A DNA stretch of 64,000 nt from Ichthyophis bannanicus (GCA_033557465.1 CM066031.1:1064830444-1064894443), one strand, 5' to 3'. Shown: positions 21,086-32,340, numbered from the stretch's first letter. Notes: a model not told the origin generated them from the sequence alone. A program made the numbers and translations.

Positions 21086-21431
21086 CTACTGCTCTTTATA
21101 ACAGTATCCTCCAGGGGTTTGGCATGACAAAGCATGCAAAAAGAATGTGGCACACACTGTTAGCGTGCATTAAAAGCTGTGTTACATATTTAATGCAGCT
21201 TATTAAATGGGGCCTTAATGTCAAGCCTATAATAAGCCAAGAGAGGAAAGCGTGCTCTTTAGCAAGCTAAAAACTTGTAATTCTAGGGCACTGATTCTGC
21301 AGATTGCTTTTAATACAAACGTATCACTTCTTGATTTCAATCTGTCGAGATGTCATATAAATGATAGTCCTGCATTATAAGCTGCTTCAGTACTCAACTG
21401 CTATTATAATCATAGACCTCTTAGTCCATAT
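21086..21431. other. Mostly unassigned; possible MITE remnant
   Basis: TTAATGCAGCTTATTAAATGGGGCC near 21190 (split) resembles the right end of the element at 5493-5975 (ATGCAGTTTAATAAACATACCCC). The rest shows nothing I can name. Confidence 0.35.
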
Positions 21432-21775
21432 GGGGGGTAATTTTATAACAGGGTACCTATGGTATGTGGGCGGAAAGGTGTCTAGTTTATAAAGATATAT
21501 GGAGGCCTAGGTGACTTTATAAAATACTAGATCTAATCCAGCAGCAATTGCGCATACTTTGAAGGCGTGAACATTACACTTGCTTTTGCGTATATCTGCG
21601 TTACCTTATAAAATACACATGCAAATCGCAACTCTGCCTGGGCTCCACCAAAGCTCCACCCTTTGCACACTTTTAGGTATGGCTTCATTTAATAAGAGCC
21701 CATTTACACATGCAAAATGCTGTTTTTCACCCACAAATGGATTAGAACATTACCCTCATATAGTTCAAAAACTTT
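21432..21775. repeat. MITE-like repeat (GGGTAATTTTAT family)
   Basis: GGGGGGTAATTTTATAACAG opens the repeat, then GACTTTATAAAATACTAGAT. It shares both motifs with the copies near 5372 and 14515. The right end is probably before the TTACCCTCATATAGTTC near 21750, where an inverted form of the start may lie. Confidence 0.45.
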
Positions 21776-22331
21776 ACTGATATCCGAAAACTCTTGAAAA
21801 AATAAACTAAATACTCTGACCTGAACTGCAATAGTGAAGTTCCTCTTTTAAACAGAAATCTGCCAGAAAAAAAAAACATCTCTTCACTGACACCACATTT
21901 TTTGAAAAATTGACCCCACTGACCTGGACTGCAAGGGCAAAGATTGTCAGATGGAGTGCAGTCTTTTGGACAAATCCTGACACATGGCATTTCGACAGAC
22001 TCACTGCCTGCCCCAGGGAAAAGTTGACCATCTCTCTAATTCAAATGAAAAGAATTCCTCCAGAAGATATAGAAACATCTGTATGAAAAGGTTTTTATAT
22101 ATTTCAGTGACACTGCAAGGTTTTTCAAGCTTTGTATATAAGTATAAGCAGCCTTCATTTACTCTTCCCTAAATTATGCAAGAAAAGATAACTAAAATGG
22201 AATATACAGAAGACAGACAGAAAATGATATTTTTGCTTTGATGTGAAGTTTGTTTTTAACGAGACAGGAAATATCTCTTAGACTTAACCAAGAGAATCTT
22301 AATGGTGAAGATACGGTAAGACTAACAACGG
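21776..22331. other. Unassigned non-coding DNA
   Basis: Short overlapping frames only, none with a motif. No repeat family recognised. Confidence 0.4.
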
Positions 22332-22383
22332 GGCTCGATGGTCTAGGTGTATGATTCCTGGGTTCATATCCCTGACGAGTCCC
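22332..22383 (+). pseudogene. tRNA-Pro-derived sequence lacking the anticodon arm
   Basis: GGCTCGATGGTCTAGGTGTA matches the 5' half of a vertebrate tRNA-Pro including the A box; GGGTTCATATCCCTGACGAG matches the T arm (B box) and 3' acceptor strand. The D stem and acceptor can still pair, but about 20 bases holding the anticodon arm are absent. Not a functional tRNA; either a tRNA pseudogene or the head of a SINE whose body I cannot follow. Confidence 0.65.
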
Positions 22384-22559
22384 TACCCTTTCCCTCTTGC
22401 CTGCAGAGCAGTGTTGTGGGTTGGTAATAGTCAAGGTTTTTTTGTTTTATTTTGTTTTTTTAAAGACTACTAACAGGGACTCCACTGCAAGTAAGGTACC
22501 AAAGCGCCACCAACTGAACAATAGCTGGGAAAAATCATATTGCTAAAGCTGTTGCCCCC
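22384..22559. other. Short unassigned stretch
   Basis: Contains a T-rich run (22435-22460). Nothing coding. Confidence 0.35.
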
Positions 22560-22599
22560 ATTATAGTTTCTGCCTCTGTCTAGACAGAGATTCCAATGC

Positions 22600-23396
22600 C
22601 AGTTGAAGGAACAGTTCCATGTGCAGGATGCCTGCTTGCTGAAGCTTGCAGAAAACAAATGGAGGAGCTCAGAGAAGAGGTGTCAAGGCCAAGAAGCATT
22701 CGAAACAGTGAGAGGTTCATTGATGAGATACTTCTTGAAACATCCAAGCTCTCCAACAAAGGTTAAAATGGGAGGCTACAGAATGAAAAAAGTTGAACAT
22801 GAGTCACCAGAGCATGCAGAATCAACATTCCAACTCCTCCAGCACTTGAACTGAAGAACCAGTATGCAGTTCTGGAAGTGGAGGAGGTGAAAGCATCCCA
22901 GGAAAGGGAAGAACCAGAGCTTGAGCACCCCAAAGTTGCAGAATTGGTGACCACAAGGAAGTGAAGGGTAGTGGTGGTTGGTGAATCTCTTCTGAGGGGT
23001 ACTGAGACATCCATCTGCCAACCAGAATTTAATGTCAAGAGAGGTGTGTTCTCTGCCAGGTGCCAAAATCTGCGATATTACAGAGAGTTTGCCGAGACTC
23101 ATTAAGCCTACTGACTATTATCTGATGTTGGCACAAATGATACTGCTAGATTTCTCTGAGCATATGAAATGTGACTTCATGACTCTGGGACAGAGGGTGA
23201 AGCAGATAGGGGTGCAGGTGGTGGTCTCTTCAATCCTCCCTGTTGAGAGTAAAGGCTAAGGCAGAGAAGCTTGCATCCTGGAGAGAATGCATGGCTGCGT
23301 GGATGGTGCCATGAGAGTGTTTTGGTTTCCTGGACCATGGGACGATGTTCCAAAGGCTGCAGGGCAGAGATGGCATCCATCTGTCCAACAAGGATT
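22600..23396 (+). pseudogene. CR1 ORF1 with SGNH-type esterase domain
   Basis: The N-terminal part has a CxxC-like pair and charged helical sequence; the C-terminal half is an SGNH hydrolase. Blocks: VVVVGESLLRGTE at about 22970-23005 (block I; the usual GDS reads GES), a CSLPGAKICDI segment near 23049, VGTNDTARF near 23126 (block III with the oxyanion Asn), VVVSSILPV near 23218 and DGIHLSNKD at about 23369-23395 (block V). ORF1 proteins of CR1 with an esterase domain are known and may bind element RNA or membranes. At least three frameshifts and several stops make this copy inactive. Confidence 0.75.
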
Positions 23397-23499
23397 AAAG
23401 TGACTTCAAAATCAGACTGGTTTTAAACTAGATTCATTGGGGATGGGTGAAGAAAGCCCCCTGGTAAGTGAAACATTGAATATCTCTGTAGAAATAGAT

Positions 23500-26130
23500 A
23501 AAAGGGGCAACATCTGGAAAGTGGTGTGTATAAATGCCCGTAGCATGGGAAATAAGATCTCATATGTTGAGGCTTTAATGGAAGAGGTGGACTTGGATTT
23601 AATGGTGGTTACGGAGACATTGTTCACAGACAACCATGACTGGGATGTAATTATACCAAGCTATACTTTATTCAGAAAGGACAGGGTAGGAAGAAGGGGA
23701 GGAGTGGCACTATATGTAAAAAATATTAAAGCTATAGAATTATAGGGCTTAAAAGGGAGAGAGTAATCACTATGGGTTAAACTAGAAAGAGGGAAAGGGA
23801 AATCCATCTGCATTGGAGTGAAATAGAGATCCCCCTCACAGGGAGACGTGGACGGAGATTTAATAGAAGACATACGCAGCATTGCCATAAAAGGGGAAGT
23901 GCTACTGATAGGTGATTTCAATATGCCATATGTTGATTGACACATCCCTGTTGCGGTGTCATCTAGAAGTAAGGATCCTGGATTCTCTGCAGGGAGAACT
24001 ATTCAGGCAATTCATAACAGAACCCACACGTGAAGGGGTCATACTGGACTTGGTGCTTACCAATGGGGAAAGTGTTTCTGATGTTACAATGAGAGAAAGT
24101 CTCGCATCCAGTGATCACCAGATGGTTTGATAGTATTAGGACTAGAGCTGATAAAATCCATTCAAAAGTGAGAGTCTTAGACTTTAGGAAAACTAACTTG
24201 CCAAATGCAATAATACTTCAAGGAGTCGTTAGCGGGATGGGAACAACTGGGGGATGTAAAAAAAACAGTGGACAAAACTGAAAGGGGATATTTTAAGGGC
24301 AACAAACCTTTTTGTTAGAAAGGTAAATAAATGTAAAAGGAAAAAGAAGCCACTATCGTTCTCAAAAGAAGAAGCTGAAAAGGTGAAGAAAAAGGAGGTG
24401 GCCTTCAGGAAATACAAGAGATCATAGAGAGAGGAAGACAGGTAGATATAATTGGAAAAACTTAAGAGAACCTAGCAAAGTAGTAAGGAAAGCAAAGATA
24501 GAAATAAGAAATAGCCAATGTGATAAAATGAGGGGATAAGAAATTTTTCAGATAAGTTAGTGAGAGGAGGAAGGGCAAAAGTGGTTTTGTCCTACTCATG
24601 GGTGAAAGGGGAGGAATACGTAGAAGCTGATGAGGATAAAGTGGAATTGCTTAACAAATATTTCTCTTCTGTGTTTACAGATAAAGGGCCAGGAGCAGGA
24701 CCTTAGAAACCACCCACAAACAGGAACAGACGTGACGGGGTCTCGAACGATTTTCAGAAGACTGTGTTCGTGAAGAACTAGCTAAACAAAAAGTAGATAA
24801 AGTGATGGGACGGTTGGGATTAATCCAAGAATGCTGAAGGAACTTGGGGACGTTCTATCGGCTCCACTGACTGGCCTTTTCAATGCTTCTTTGGAGTTGG
24901 GAGTTGTCCCAGAGCACTGGAAAAAAGGCACATGTGGTCCCTTTACACAAAAGCGGAAGTAAGGATATGGTTGAAAACTACAGGCCGGTTTGTCTAACCT
25001 TTGTGGTGAGTAAAATTATTGGAAACACTGCTAAAAGAGAGAATAGTGAGCTTTCTGGAGTTCAATGGATTGCAGGCTCTGATTGATTTCTTTGACTGGG
25101 TGACCAGGGAGTTGGACCAAGGGAGAGTCCTAGATGTGGTGTACTTAGATTTCAGTAAAGCTTTTGACACCGTTCCGCACAGGCGACTTATAAAAGAACT
25201 GAGCACCGTAGGGATGGACCCTAAAGTTACTGATTGGGTTAGAAATTGGTTGAGTGGGAGATGGCAAAGAGTACAAGTAAATGGAGCTCACTCTGTGGAG
25301 AAGGAGGTTACCAGTGGTGTGCCCCAGGGATCTGTCCTAGTTCTTTTTAACATCTTTGTTAGTGATATTGCGAAACGCTTGTCAAGTAAGGTTTGCCCTT
25401 TTGCAGATGTTACCAAAATCTGCAATAGAGTAGACATCCAGGATGGAGTAGATAACATGAGGAGGGAACTAGCTAAGTTTGAAGAATGGTCTAGAATTTG
25501 GCAGCTGAGATTTAAAGCTAAAATATGCAGGGTCATGAATTTGGGCTGCAAAAATCCAAGGTAGAAGTACAGTGTAGGGAGCGAAGTACTTCTGTTCACA
25601 AAAGAAGAGCGGGGCCTGGGTGTGATTGTGTCTGATGATCTTAAAATAGCTAAACAGATAGAAAAGGCGACAGCAAAAGCCTGAAGGATGCTTGGATACA
25701 TAAGGAGAGAAATAGCCAGAAGAAAAAAAACAGGAGGTGATGGTGTCTCTGTATAAGACTCTGGTACAACCTCATTTGGAGTATTGTGTGCAATTCTGGA
25801 GACCGCACCTTCAAAAGGATATAAACAGGTTGGAGTCTGTGTAGAAGGTGGCTACTAAAATGGTTAATAGTCTTCATTATAAAGCATATGAGGACAGACA
25901 AAGATCTTAATATGTATATTTTAGAGGAAAGGCAGGATAGAGGAGATATGATAGAAATGTTTAAAATACCTCCATGGCATAAATGCACAGGAGCGTCACT
26001 TTTGATTGAAACCAAGCTCTGCTACAAGGGGACATAGGATGAGGGTGAAAGGGGATAGACTCAGGAGTAATATGTGGAAAATGTATTTACTGAAAGAGTG
26101 GTAGATGCATGGAATAGTCTCCCAAGTGGA
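23500..26130 (+). pseudogene. CR1 ORF2: endonuclease and reverse transcriptase
   Basis: The endonuclease starts with VVCINARSMGNK, VVTETLF (catalytic Glu), WDVIIPSYTLF and continues to ILDLVLTN and ASSDHQMV (the catalytic Asp-His pair) at 24110-24125. RT: WKKGTCGPFTQKR region, ENYRPV, VVYLDFSKAFDTVPHRRL (25137-25185), VTSGVPQGSVL (25306-25338), and FADVTKI near 25400, where the second Asp of the FADD catalytic box has become Val. The C-terminal part ([35 protein letters not shown]) continues to about 26130. Multiple stops and frameshifts. It would nick DNA and prime reverse transcription on the target. Confidence 0.85.
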
Positions 26131-26235
26131 GATAGTAGAGACAAGGACAGTATCTGAATTCAAGAAAGCATGGGACAAACAGAGGATCTCTAAAGGTAAA
26201 AAGGGGACTATTGTAGTTGATATGGAAGGACATAC

Positions 26236-26289
26236 TAGATAGAAACATGACGGCAGAAAAAGACCACATGGTCTGTTTCTATATAACAA
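26236..26289 (-). mobile_element. CR1 3'-terminal motif, inverted
   Basis: AGAAACATGACGGCAGAAAA followed by AGACCACATGGTCTG is the antisense of the CR1 end (compare 29690-29705 and 40055-40075). It abuts a plus-strand CR1 at the point where that element should end in the opposite orientation. Confidence 0.5.
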
Positions 26290-26992
26290 TAGAACATACT
26301 CCATTATCAGTCTTAGGCCAGATTAAAATTTAGGCACAGTTTACAGCACTGTCATCTTGGGTCTGGTCTGACCTCTGGCTTGGGTTCAGGCACATATACA
26401 GAAGGGAGTTCCTGCAAAGATTCTAGCAATGCAAGTGATTATTTTCTGTGTATGATGCAGCTGTTGCTAGCGCTGTGCTTTTCTGGTCATGTTCAATAAA
26501 AAGTGCACAAACATTGCAGGTCCTGGATTGCATTCCCTTGCATCTACATAAGCTTCCGTTTCTTCTCTCCCACAAGTGGTCACTGTGCTCTCTTCAATAT
26601 CAGGCTCTAAAGGGGTAGTCATCATGCATGGTCTCCACTATTTTCCTCCCACACCCCAGCCAGGTATGGAACTAATGCCCTCTAGCCATGAGTGCAGGAT
26701 GTGGTTTATTTACAGGTAACCACTACATACCCAGCTTAAAGACAAAGTCCATTCCCATTATTCTTCATGTAAATCAGATCCAGTTGGACAAACTACCAAG
26801 AAGAAAAGCTTCAACAGAGAATATGACTTTCTTTCTAAATTTTTACAACTGCAACAGATACTGTATTTATGAAAAAGTCTTAATTTGCTTTCAATATTTG
26901 TGCTTAAGAGATAGCACCACTCCAGTGAGGAACCCGAAGTCTATCAATATTACCAAGATGGCCAACAGGCCACAACAGTATAGGGTATCGGC
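26290..26992. other. Unassigned non-coding DNA
   Basis: A 107-codon plus frame at 26688-27011 runs into the SINE and has no domain. Nothing else recognised. Confidence 0.4.
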
Positions 26993-27222
26993 ATATGAAG
27001 GAGTAGCCTAGTGGTTAGGACAGCAGCCTAGGATCAGCAAGACCAGGGCTCAAATCCCACTGGCAGTCCTTGCAGACTGGGGGAAGTCACTTAACTTTCC
27101 ACTGCCTTAGGTACAAACTTGGATTGTAAGTCCTCCAGTGACAGGGAACTGCCTACTGTAAATCATCTTAAACTACTACTGGAAAGGCCCCAGCTCAGTG
27201 GTAATGATAAATAAATGATACA
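26993..27222 (+). repeat. tRNA-headed CORE-type SINE
   Basis: Head GAGTAGCCTAGTGGTTAGGA (A box) and CAGGGCTCAAATCCCACTG (B box), then a core GGGGGAAGTCACTTAACTTT and CTGCCTTAGGTACAAACTTG like that of MIR-type SINEs, ending in an AATGATAAATAAATGAT tail. Other copies: 30236 (minus), 39340 (partial), 47126 (minus) and 53130. Confidence 0.85.
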
Positions 27223-27939
27223 GCTTGGACCACTGCATGCACTGACTAGTGAAGCCCAAGATAGCAGATTGCTTAGAGTATGTGAGGCACTGTGCCCTAT
27301 GGAATAAATCTTTCCAATGAACTCTGTGGCATACAAAGACTGCGCCCATCAGGGCAGTTTTCTGTCTGATTCGTTTGTGTGTTTAAAAGCATTTCTCTCT
27401 CCCCCAATCATGTTATCTTATCCAACCTGAAGGCAGAAGAGTTTAAAACTGTTCTGCAGAAACAGTCAGCTGTAGTGGGCAGCTACAGTACTGAAAAACA
27501 TTTTCAGACTGCGCTGAAAGCCAGCAATTCTGATTATCCTTCTTGTCACGTGTTGCTAACTGCTGATCCAAATAAATATTAATTTTAGCAAACTGAGATC
27601 CTGGGAACATTTTTTTAAATAATAAATCTGGCAAAGCTAGGCACTGACAGCAGTTCTTCATTATAAAAGTGATGCAAGGCAGAGATCCTAGAGCTCCCTT
27701 CAGCCAACGGAGCAGGGGGGAGGAGAGCCTGGGGATTTTCTTTTTCCATAGAAATAAAAGAGAAAGCTTGCAGTGAAAAATGACGCTTAAGTGGTTCTCT
27801 CTTCATCTTCTCTCTTATGAATTTGTAGTCAACGGGAGGAGCTCCCTAACTTTAAAAAAATGTGACTTCGGGCAGGGTCCACCCCAGGTTTATCCTGCAG
27901 CACAGACATGGTTGGTTATATCAACCATATCACTAAACC
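27223..27939. other. Unassigned non-coding DNA
   Basis: No gene or named repeat. Frames of 60-70 codons overlap on both strands. Confidence 0.4.
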
Positions 27940-28345
27940 CTGTTAAGGTTTTGCACTTAATACATGTTTTCAACGCACATTAAGTGTAAGCCTCTCTGGT
28001 AACTGCCAGAGGCGTGACCAGCATGTTCCTGCAGTTAACGCACGCATGTGCACGCTAATGTGCAGCACAAAAACGTGAGTGTACCTAATGATATCCATAA
28101 TGGTATTGTTAGATGCTCCAGTGCTAATTGGCACATTGATGGCAAGTCCACACTGATGTCCACGCTAACCATAACGTGCTCTTCAGGCCCACACTCTGTC
28201 CCTCCACTGCTCACCCTCCACATTAGCGCACGGGCCAGTTAATGTGCGTTCTGGTAGCTGGCATTCATTGTGGCTAGTTACTGAGTTACTGGATACTAAC
28301 ACTTATGTTAACTGTTAGCGGCATTTAATAAAAGGGCCAAAATGT
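27940..28345. repeat. MITE-like element (TTTTATTAAA ends, GCACATTA-rich)
   Basis: The right end reads GCATTTAATAAAAGGGCC near 28322-28340; the left end GTTAAGGTTTTGCACTTAAT matches the inverse of the right end of the element at 41934-42318. The interior is built of TAACGCACGCATGTGCACGC and TTAATGTGCGTTCTGGTAGC motifs. It belongs with the elements at 41934 and 57625. Confidence 0.5.
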
Positions 28346-28449
28346 GCACAGTTTGTCAGGGATATCATGCCAGAGAATAGTCTGAAAGGTACTCATGAAG
28401 GGCGCATACAAGTCAGCAATGGTCTATTTAGTGAAGAGCTGTTTGCCTA

Positions 28450-29010
28450 AGGTTACCAGATTTTTTTAGGCAAAACTGGGACACTTATTGGGAGCGTGTG
28501 GGGGGATTGGGGGGAGGAGGAAGGGACACCTTAGTTCCAGGTTTAAGCAACAAGGCATGGAGAAGGGAACTGGGTTATTATCCTCCCCCCCCCCTCATAT
28601 CCATCTCATGGATTACTTATATTGCTTTCTGTTCCTTGTAACATTATCTTGTTCCATGTAGCGTTATATTACTGTTAGCTGTAAACAGTGTTGATCTTTG
28701 GAAATGCGGTATATAAACTTTTAAATACATAAATGGCAGCAACAATCACTTCCAAGTAGAGAAATCAACAGAGAAATAGAAACTGATGCATTTCCCCCAT
28801 ACTGTGCAAAATATAAAGATAATGGATATAAATGCTAAAAAGATGATATATTCAAATCATTAAATCAAAAATAACTTTTATTCCTATCCCCCCACCCAGA
28901 TCTCCATTGCTAAAATTGGGGACAGGAGGCTGACAAACAGACGGGAGTCGGGGACAAAGCTCTAAAATCAGGGACAATCCCCAAAACTCAGGGACATCTG
29001 GTAAACTTAT
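28450..29010. repeat. hAT-type MITE with L2 tail inside
   Basis: Ends AGGTTACCAGAT and ATCTGGTAAACTTAT are imperfect inverted repeats. The flanks GTTTGCCTA (28441-28449) and GCTTGCCTA (29011-29019) differ at one base and behave as an 8-9-bp target duplication. An L2-type 3' tail (TGTAAACAGTGTTGATCTTT, GCGGTATATAAACTT) lies inside at about 28600-28735 and inserted later. Confidence 0.6.
28600..28735 (+). repeat. L2-type LINE 3' tail nested in a MITE
   Basis: TTCCTTGTAACATTATCTTG, GTAAACAGTGTTGATC, ATGCGGTATATAAAC and an AAATACATAAAT end match the tails at 21020-21080 and 50565-50625. Confidence 0.65.
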
Positions 29011-29019
29011 GCTTGCCTA

Positions 29020-29330
29020 GTTTTTAAAAAATGAAAACACTCACAAACTTTGTTAGTTCAACATCATTATTCCAGTTTGAGTTGAATGTGGAGGAGAACG
29101 GAATATATGGAAAATGGCGCACAAGCACCCAGATCAGAAGGGAGCATACACACGCCAGTGGCACGCCATCACTTATATTTCTTAGGGCATGTAGTAAACG
29201 GAGGACGAGTGCAAAGCTTTTAGTAATTTTAGCAACGGCATGTGGTCTGCATCTCATTAAGTTAGCAACTAGGTTATTATTGAGCATGCCCTTTAGTGAC
29301 TCAGGCCCGAAATTTATTGGACAATTGAAG
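29020..29330. other. Unassigned non-coding DNA
   Basis: Overlapping frames of 87 and 101 codons on opposite strands, neither with a recognisable domain. Confidence 0.35.
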
Positions 29331-29722
29331 CTGTAAAACTAGAGGGCATAGCATGAAGCTGCTAGGGGGTAAACTGAAAGGCAATGTCAGGAAATACTTT
29401 TTCACAGAAAGGGTGGTGGATGCTTGGAATGCCCTCCCGATGGAAGTGGTGGGAGCAAATACAGTGACAGAATTCAAAATGGCATGGGACAGACACAGTG
29501 GATCCCTTTATAGCAACAGGATAAAATCAAAATAAACTTAACTAATTTCTCAACATACAGGGGTGTCCTATACGGAGCGGTGGGTTCACCCCTAAAACAA
29601 AGACATGGGGAGGGGTGGCCTGCATGGAGCGGCAGGTGCAGCTACTCTTGCCATCTTACTGGGCAGACTAGATGGACCATACTGGTCTTTATCTGCCGTC
29701 ATTTACTATATGTTACTATGTT
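29331..29722 (+). pseudogene. CR1 LINE 3' end
   Basis: Last part of ORF2 and the 3' UTR. The frame 29353-29535 reads MKLLGGKLKGNVRKYFFTER, VVDAWNALPMEVVGANTVTE, FKMAWDRHSG, the C-terminus of this CR1 subfamily. It ends in GGTCTTTATCTGCCGTCATT, TACTATATGTTACTATG. Nearly identical in order to 39723-40090. Confidence 0.85.
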
Positions 29723-30235
29723 AATACTAAATACAGCATTTGTCCTCTACAGCAGTGGGTCCTGGTTTTTCTTTAAATATTTTGGATGTCAGGAGCTAGC
29801 AAAGGACTTGACAGGCACTACATCTAACAGCAGCTTTAAACAGCGATTACTTTGGTCTTCTTTTCAAGAATGCCATAAAGCAGAGATTGTAGACAGTGGA
29901 GCCCAACTAGACTTCCCATCTTCTCTGCCCACTAAAATACTACAGGTCAAGGCTGGCCCCTTAGGCAAACTTTCAGCCCTGCACATTCCCACCTACTCTT
30001 TGAAGCCCCTGGGGCAACTCAAAGCAATCTGAGGCAAGGGATGAGACAGCGACCCCCTCTCCCGCCCAAGGCACAAAAAAAGGGAGGGTTCCCGCACTTA
30101 GAACACTGGCCAGGTGGTCCTGCTTAATCTCGGATTATAAGCTTTTTTGCATAGAGCTAAGGGGATCTTCTCGTTCCCTTCCATTCAACTTGAATTCTGA
30201 AATTGTATTGACCACCTTCACCTGAAAGGTACTGT
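29723..30235. other. Unassigned non-coding DNA
   Basis: No gene or repeat recognised. The 150-codon frame at 29580-30032 begins in the CR1 3' UTR and carries no domain. Confidence 0.4.
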
Positions 30236-30540
30236 AATGTATTTTATTTTATTTATTTATTTTATTTAATTCTCTTATATACTGTACTATTCTGCATCAG
30301 TGTGGTTTACATTGAACAAACTGAAATTACATTGAACAGGGCATTATAACTTGGAGATAACTATTTTACAGGGAACATGGGCTATGGAGGGTTAAGTGGC
30401 TTGCCCAAGACCACAAGGAGTACCTGTGGGACTAGAAACCCCAGTCCTTATGGCCCAAGGTTGCTATCCTCTAGTGGGATTTGAACCCCTGACCTTCTGG
30501 CCTGAAGTACCTTGCCCCAACCACTAGGCCACTCCTCCAC
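30236..30540 (-). repeat. tRNA-headed CORE-type SINE, minus strand, full length
   Basis: On the minus strand: GGAGTGGCCTAGTGGTTGGG (A box), GGGGTTCAAATCCCACTAG (B box), GTCTTGGGCAAGCCACTTAA (core), then an L2-like tail with GTAAACCACACTGATGCAGA, AGTATATAAGAG and an AAATAAATAAATAAAAT end. It is the longest copy in the window and shows that the SINE borrows an L2-type tail, so L2 machinery probably moved it. Confidence 0.85.
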
Positions 30541-30949
30541 TCCTCTTCTCTTCCTGTTATGGAATATTTATTATTTAATTTATCCATTTACAGCCTCATA
30601 TTTTGATCCCTTGTTCTATAACCTATTTTCCTTTATTAATACCCATAAAGCATCATATCCCTGTCCCCATCTCACCTATACACAAGGTGGAGATGTTATA
30701 GTATTTTCTCTGCTCTTTCCTTAGCCTTCTGGTGATGTGAATTACAGTTCTGAATCGAGTACTACAGGCAGGAGCTCACCAATGATTTCCACAGAAGTAC
30801 TATAATCTCCTTTTATCTTTCGTTAGGTACTGTAGCATTCCGGTGCTTACCCCTGAGGCTACTAGACTAGGTCAAATTCATATCTGTTTTGTGTTTGATC
30901 GCTGTGAGTGCATCCTCCTCTCTTCCACTGCGTGCTGGGGTTCCTGGGT
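30541..30949. other. Unassigned non-coding DNA
   Basis: No gene or repeat recognised. Confidence 0.35.
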
Positions 30950-31145
30950 CACACATTCCTGACTCTGCATTTTGCATTAAATATTAACTGGCATGCTCTT
31001 TTTTTCATTCTTCGGCTTTGTAAACATCTCATTTTTTCCACTACCTTAGGAATCTCAGTCCTATCACCAAACTTAATGTTGTCTGCAAAGAGGTATACTT
31101 TCCGTTCTAATTTCTCTGCAATATCACTTACGAAAATACTGAGCA
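30950..31145 (-). mobile_element. CR1-like fragment, minus strand
   Basis: TGCATTTTGCATTAAATATT, AACTGGCATGC and ATCACCAAACTTAATGTTGT, CTGCAAAGAGG parallel the CR1 3'-half text at 46965-47090 (TTTGCATTTGTCCACATTAA, TTTGCAGATAACAGC). Strongly decayed. Confidence 0.5.
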
Positions 31146-32009
31146 GCTCTGATTAATTTGAATGACAGGAAAAAGATTCAAACGTAGATAGCCATATCTA
31201 ATTCTTTTTCCTATCATGCAGTCAAAACTGTAGAAAGTATGGTGCATTACCATGCAACATATATTTTCTCTCATAAATTTAACATACAGAATCCAAAGTG
31301 CCAAAACCCACCTCCTCATAGCCCCCTTGCCTCCTCCAACTTGACGATACTACAACATTTTCAAACCTTTCTTGGATTTCTTAGGTTTCTGTTCTCTGCA
31401 GTATTCCTCGTTGCTTTTTCCTGCCCTCTCGCTGCTCTTCCTTCTTTCACAGGTTTGTTCACTTTATTCAGTCCAATCCATTATTTGATTTATTTTTCTT
31501 CATTGTTATTTCACTTTTTTTTGTCTGTCAGCCCTGTTCTGACCTTATAAAGGATAATGGGGCATATTTGGGTGTTGTCGAGTAGCAGCTGCAACCCCTG
31601 GGGTTTCCTCATGGGGAGAAACAAAGTACTATAGCGAGCACTGAGAGACTGAGATCATACTTCACATACCCTGGGGTTTAGGAGTGGGGTTCATTACTGT
31701 CATGGTATGTGTAGATCCAACCCACTTGTTGCCCCAAGAAGCAATAGCTCTGGGATCTCAAAGTTAGGACCACAAAACCACTGCCAATGCCAAGATGTGT
31801 TGTTCCAGAAAGCAAAACTGATATGCAAAATGTAGATAAATAACTTGGCAGACAGTACACTTAAATCTAGTGCAATTCATACAGAAAATGAAAGAGGCAC
31901 AATGGTTCAAAAATTAGTCACAGAATCTGCAGCAACAGTGGAAATCTCCTTCCAGTCTTTTCAATGCACTCTTTAAACATGCTTTCCTCTTGAGATTTTA
32001 TCCATATTG
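31146..32009. other. Unassigned non-coding DNA
   Basis: A 103-codon plus frame at 31239-31550 is hydrophobic and featureless. From 31560 to 32009 no frame, RNA or repeat is recognised. Confidence 0.4.
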
Positions 32010-32340
32010 GTGGTTGTTAAGTGCCATCGAGTCGGTGTCGACTCATGGCAACCCCCTGGATAGTTAACCTAAACTGTGTTTGGTCGTCAGTCAGGCAGCT
32101 CATTGTTGATAAAGCGGCACCTATAGCTGCTGTTATTGTATCAATCCATCTCTTTGCTGGCCTTCCTCTTTTGCATTGACCTTCTACCTTGCCAAGCATT
32201 ATGTCTTTGATCAGATTGGTATCTGACTTAATTTGTACATGCTTATCCAACAGGCTAAGCATCCCTCTCTCTAAGATATCCTCCTGAATAGTGAAGGTGA
32301 GCTGCTGTTGACAGAAATGTAAGCAGGATGAACAAACGGA
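32010..32340 (-). pseudogene. RTE/BovB-type LINE, C-terminal end
   Basis: The minus frame to 32017 ends IKDIMLGKVEGQCKRGRPAK, RWIDTITAAIGAAL and GVAMSRHRLDGT, the C-terminal signature of BovB/RTE ORF2. The very end (GGTGGTTGTTAAGTGCCATC, GAGTCGGTGTCGACTCATGG on the plus strand) is the RTE 3' end that also gave rise to SINE tails in several vertebrates. The copy is cut off upstream and abuts the truncated end of the gypsy integrase, so it may have inserted at or deleted that junction. Confidence 0.85.

Larger units (their letters stand above)
22560..26235 (+). mobile_element. Near full-length CR1 LINE
   Basis: Carries ORF1 with an esterase domain (22600-23396) and ORF2 with endonuclease (23500-24130) and reverse transcriptase (24830-26130). 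It is broken by frameshifts and stops throughout but retains the whole gene order, unlike the other CR1 copies here, which are 5'-truncated or interrupted. It is immediately followed at 26236 by the CR1 3'-terminal motif in inverted orientation. Confidence 0.85.
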
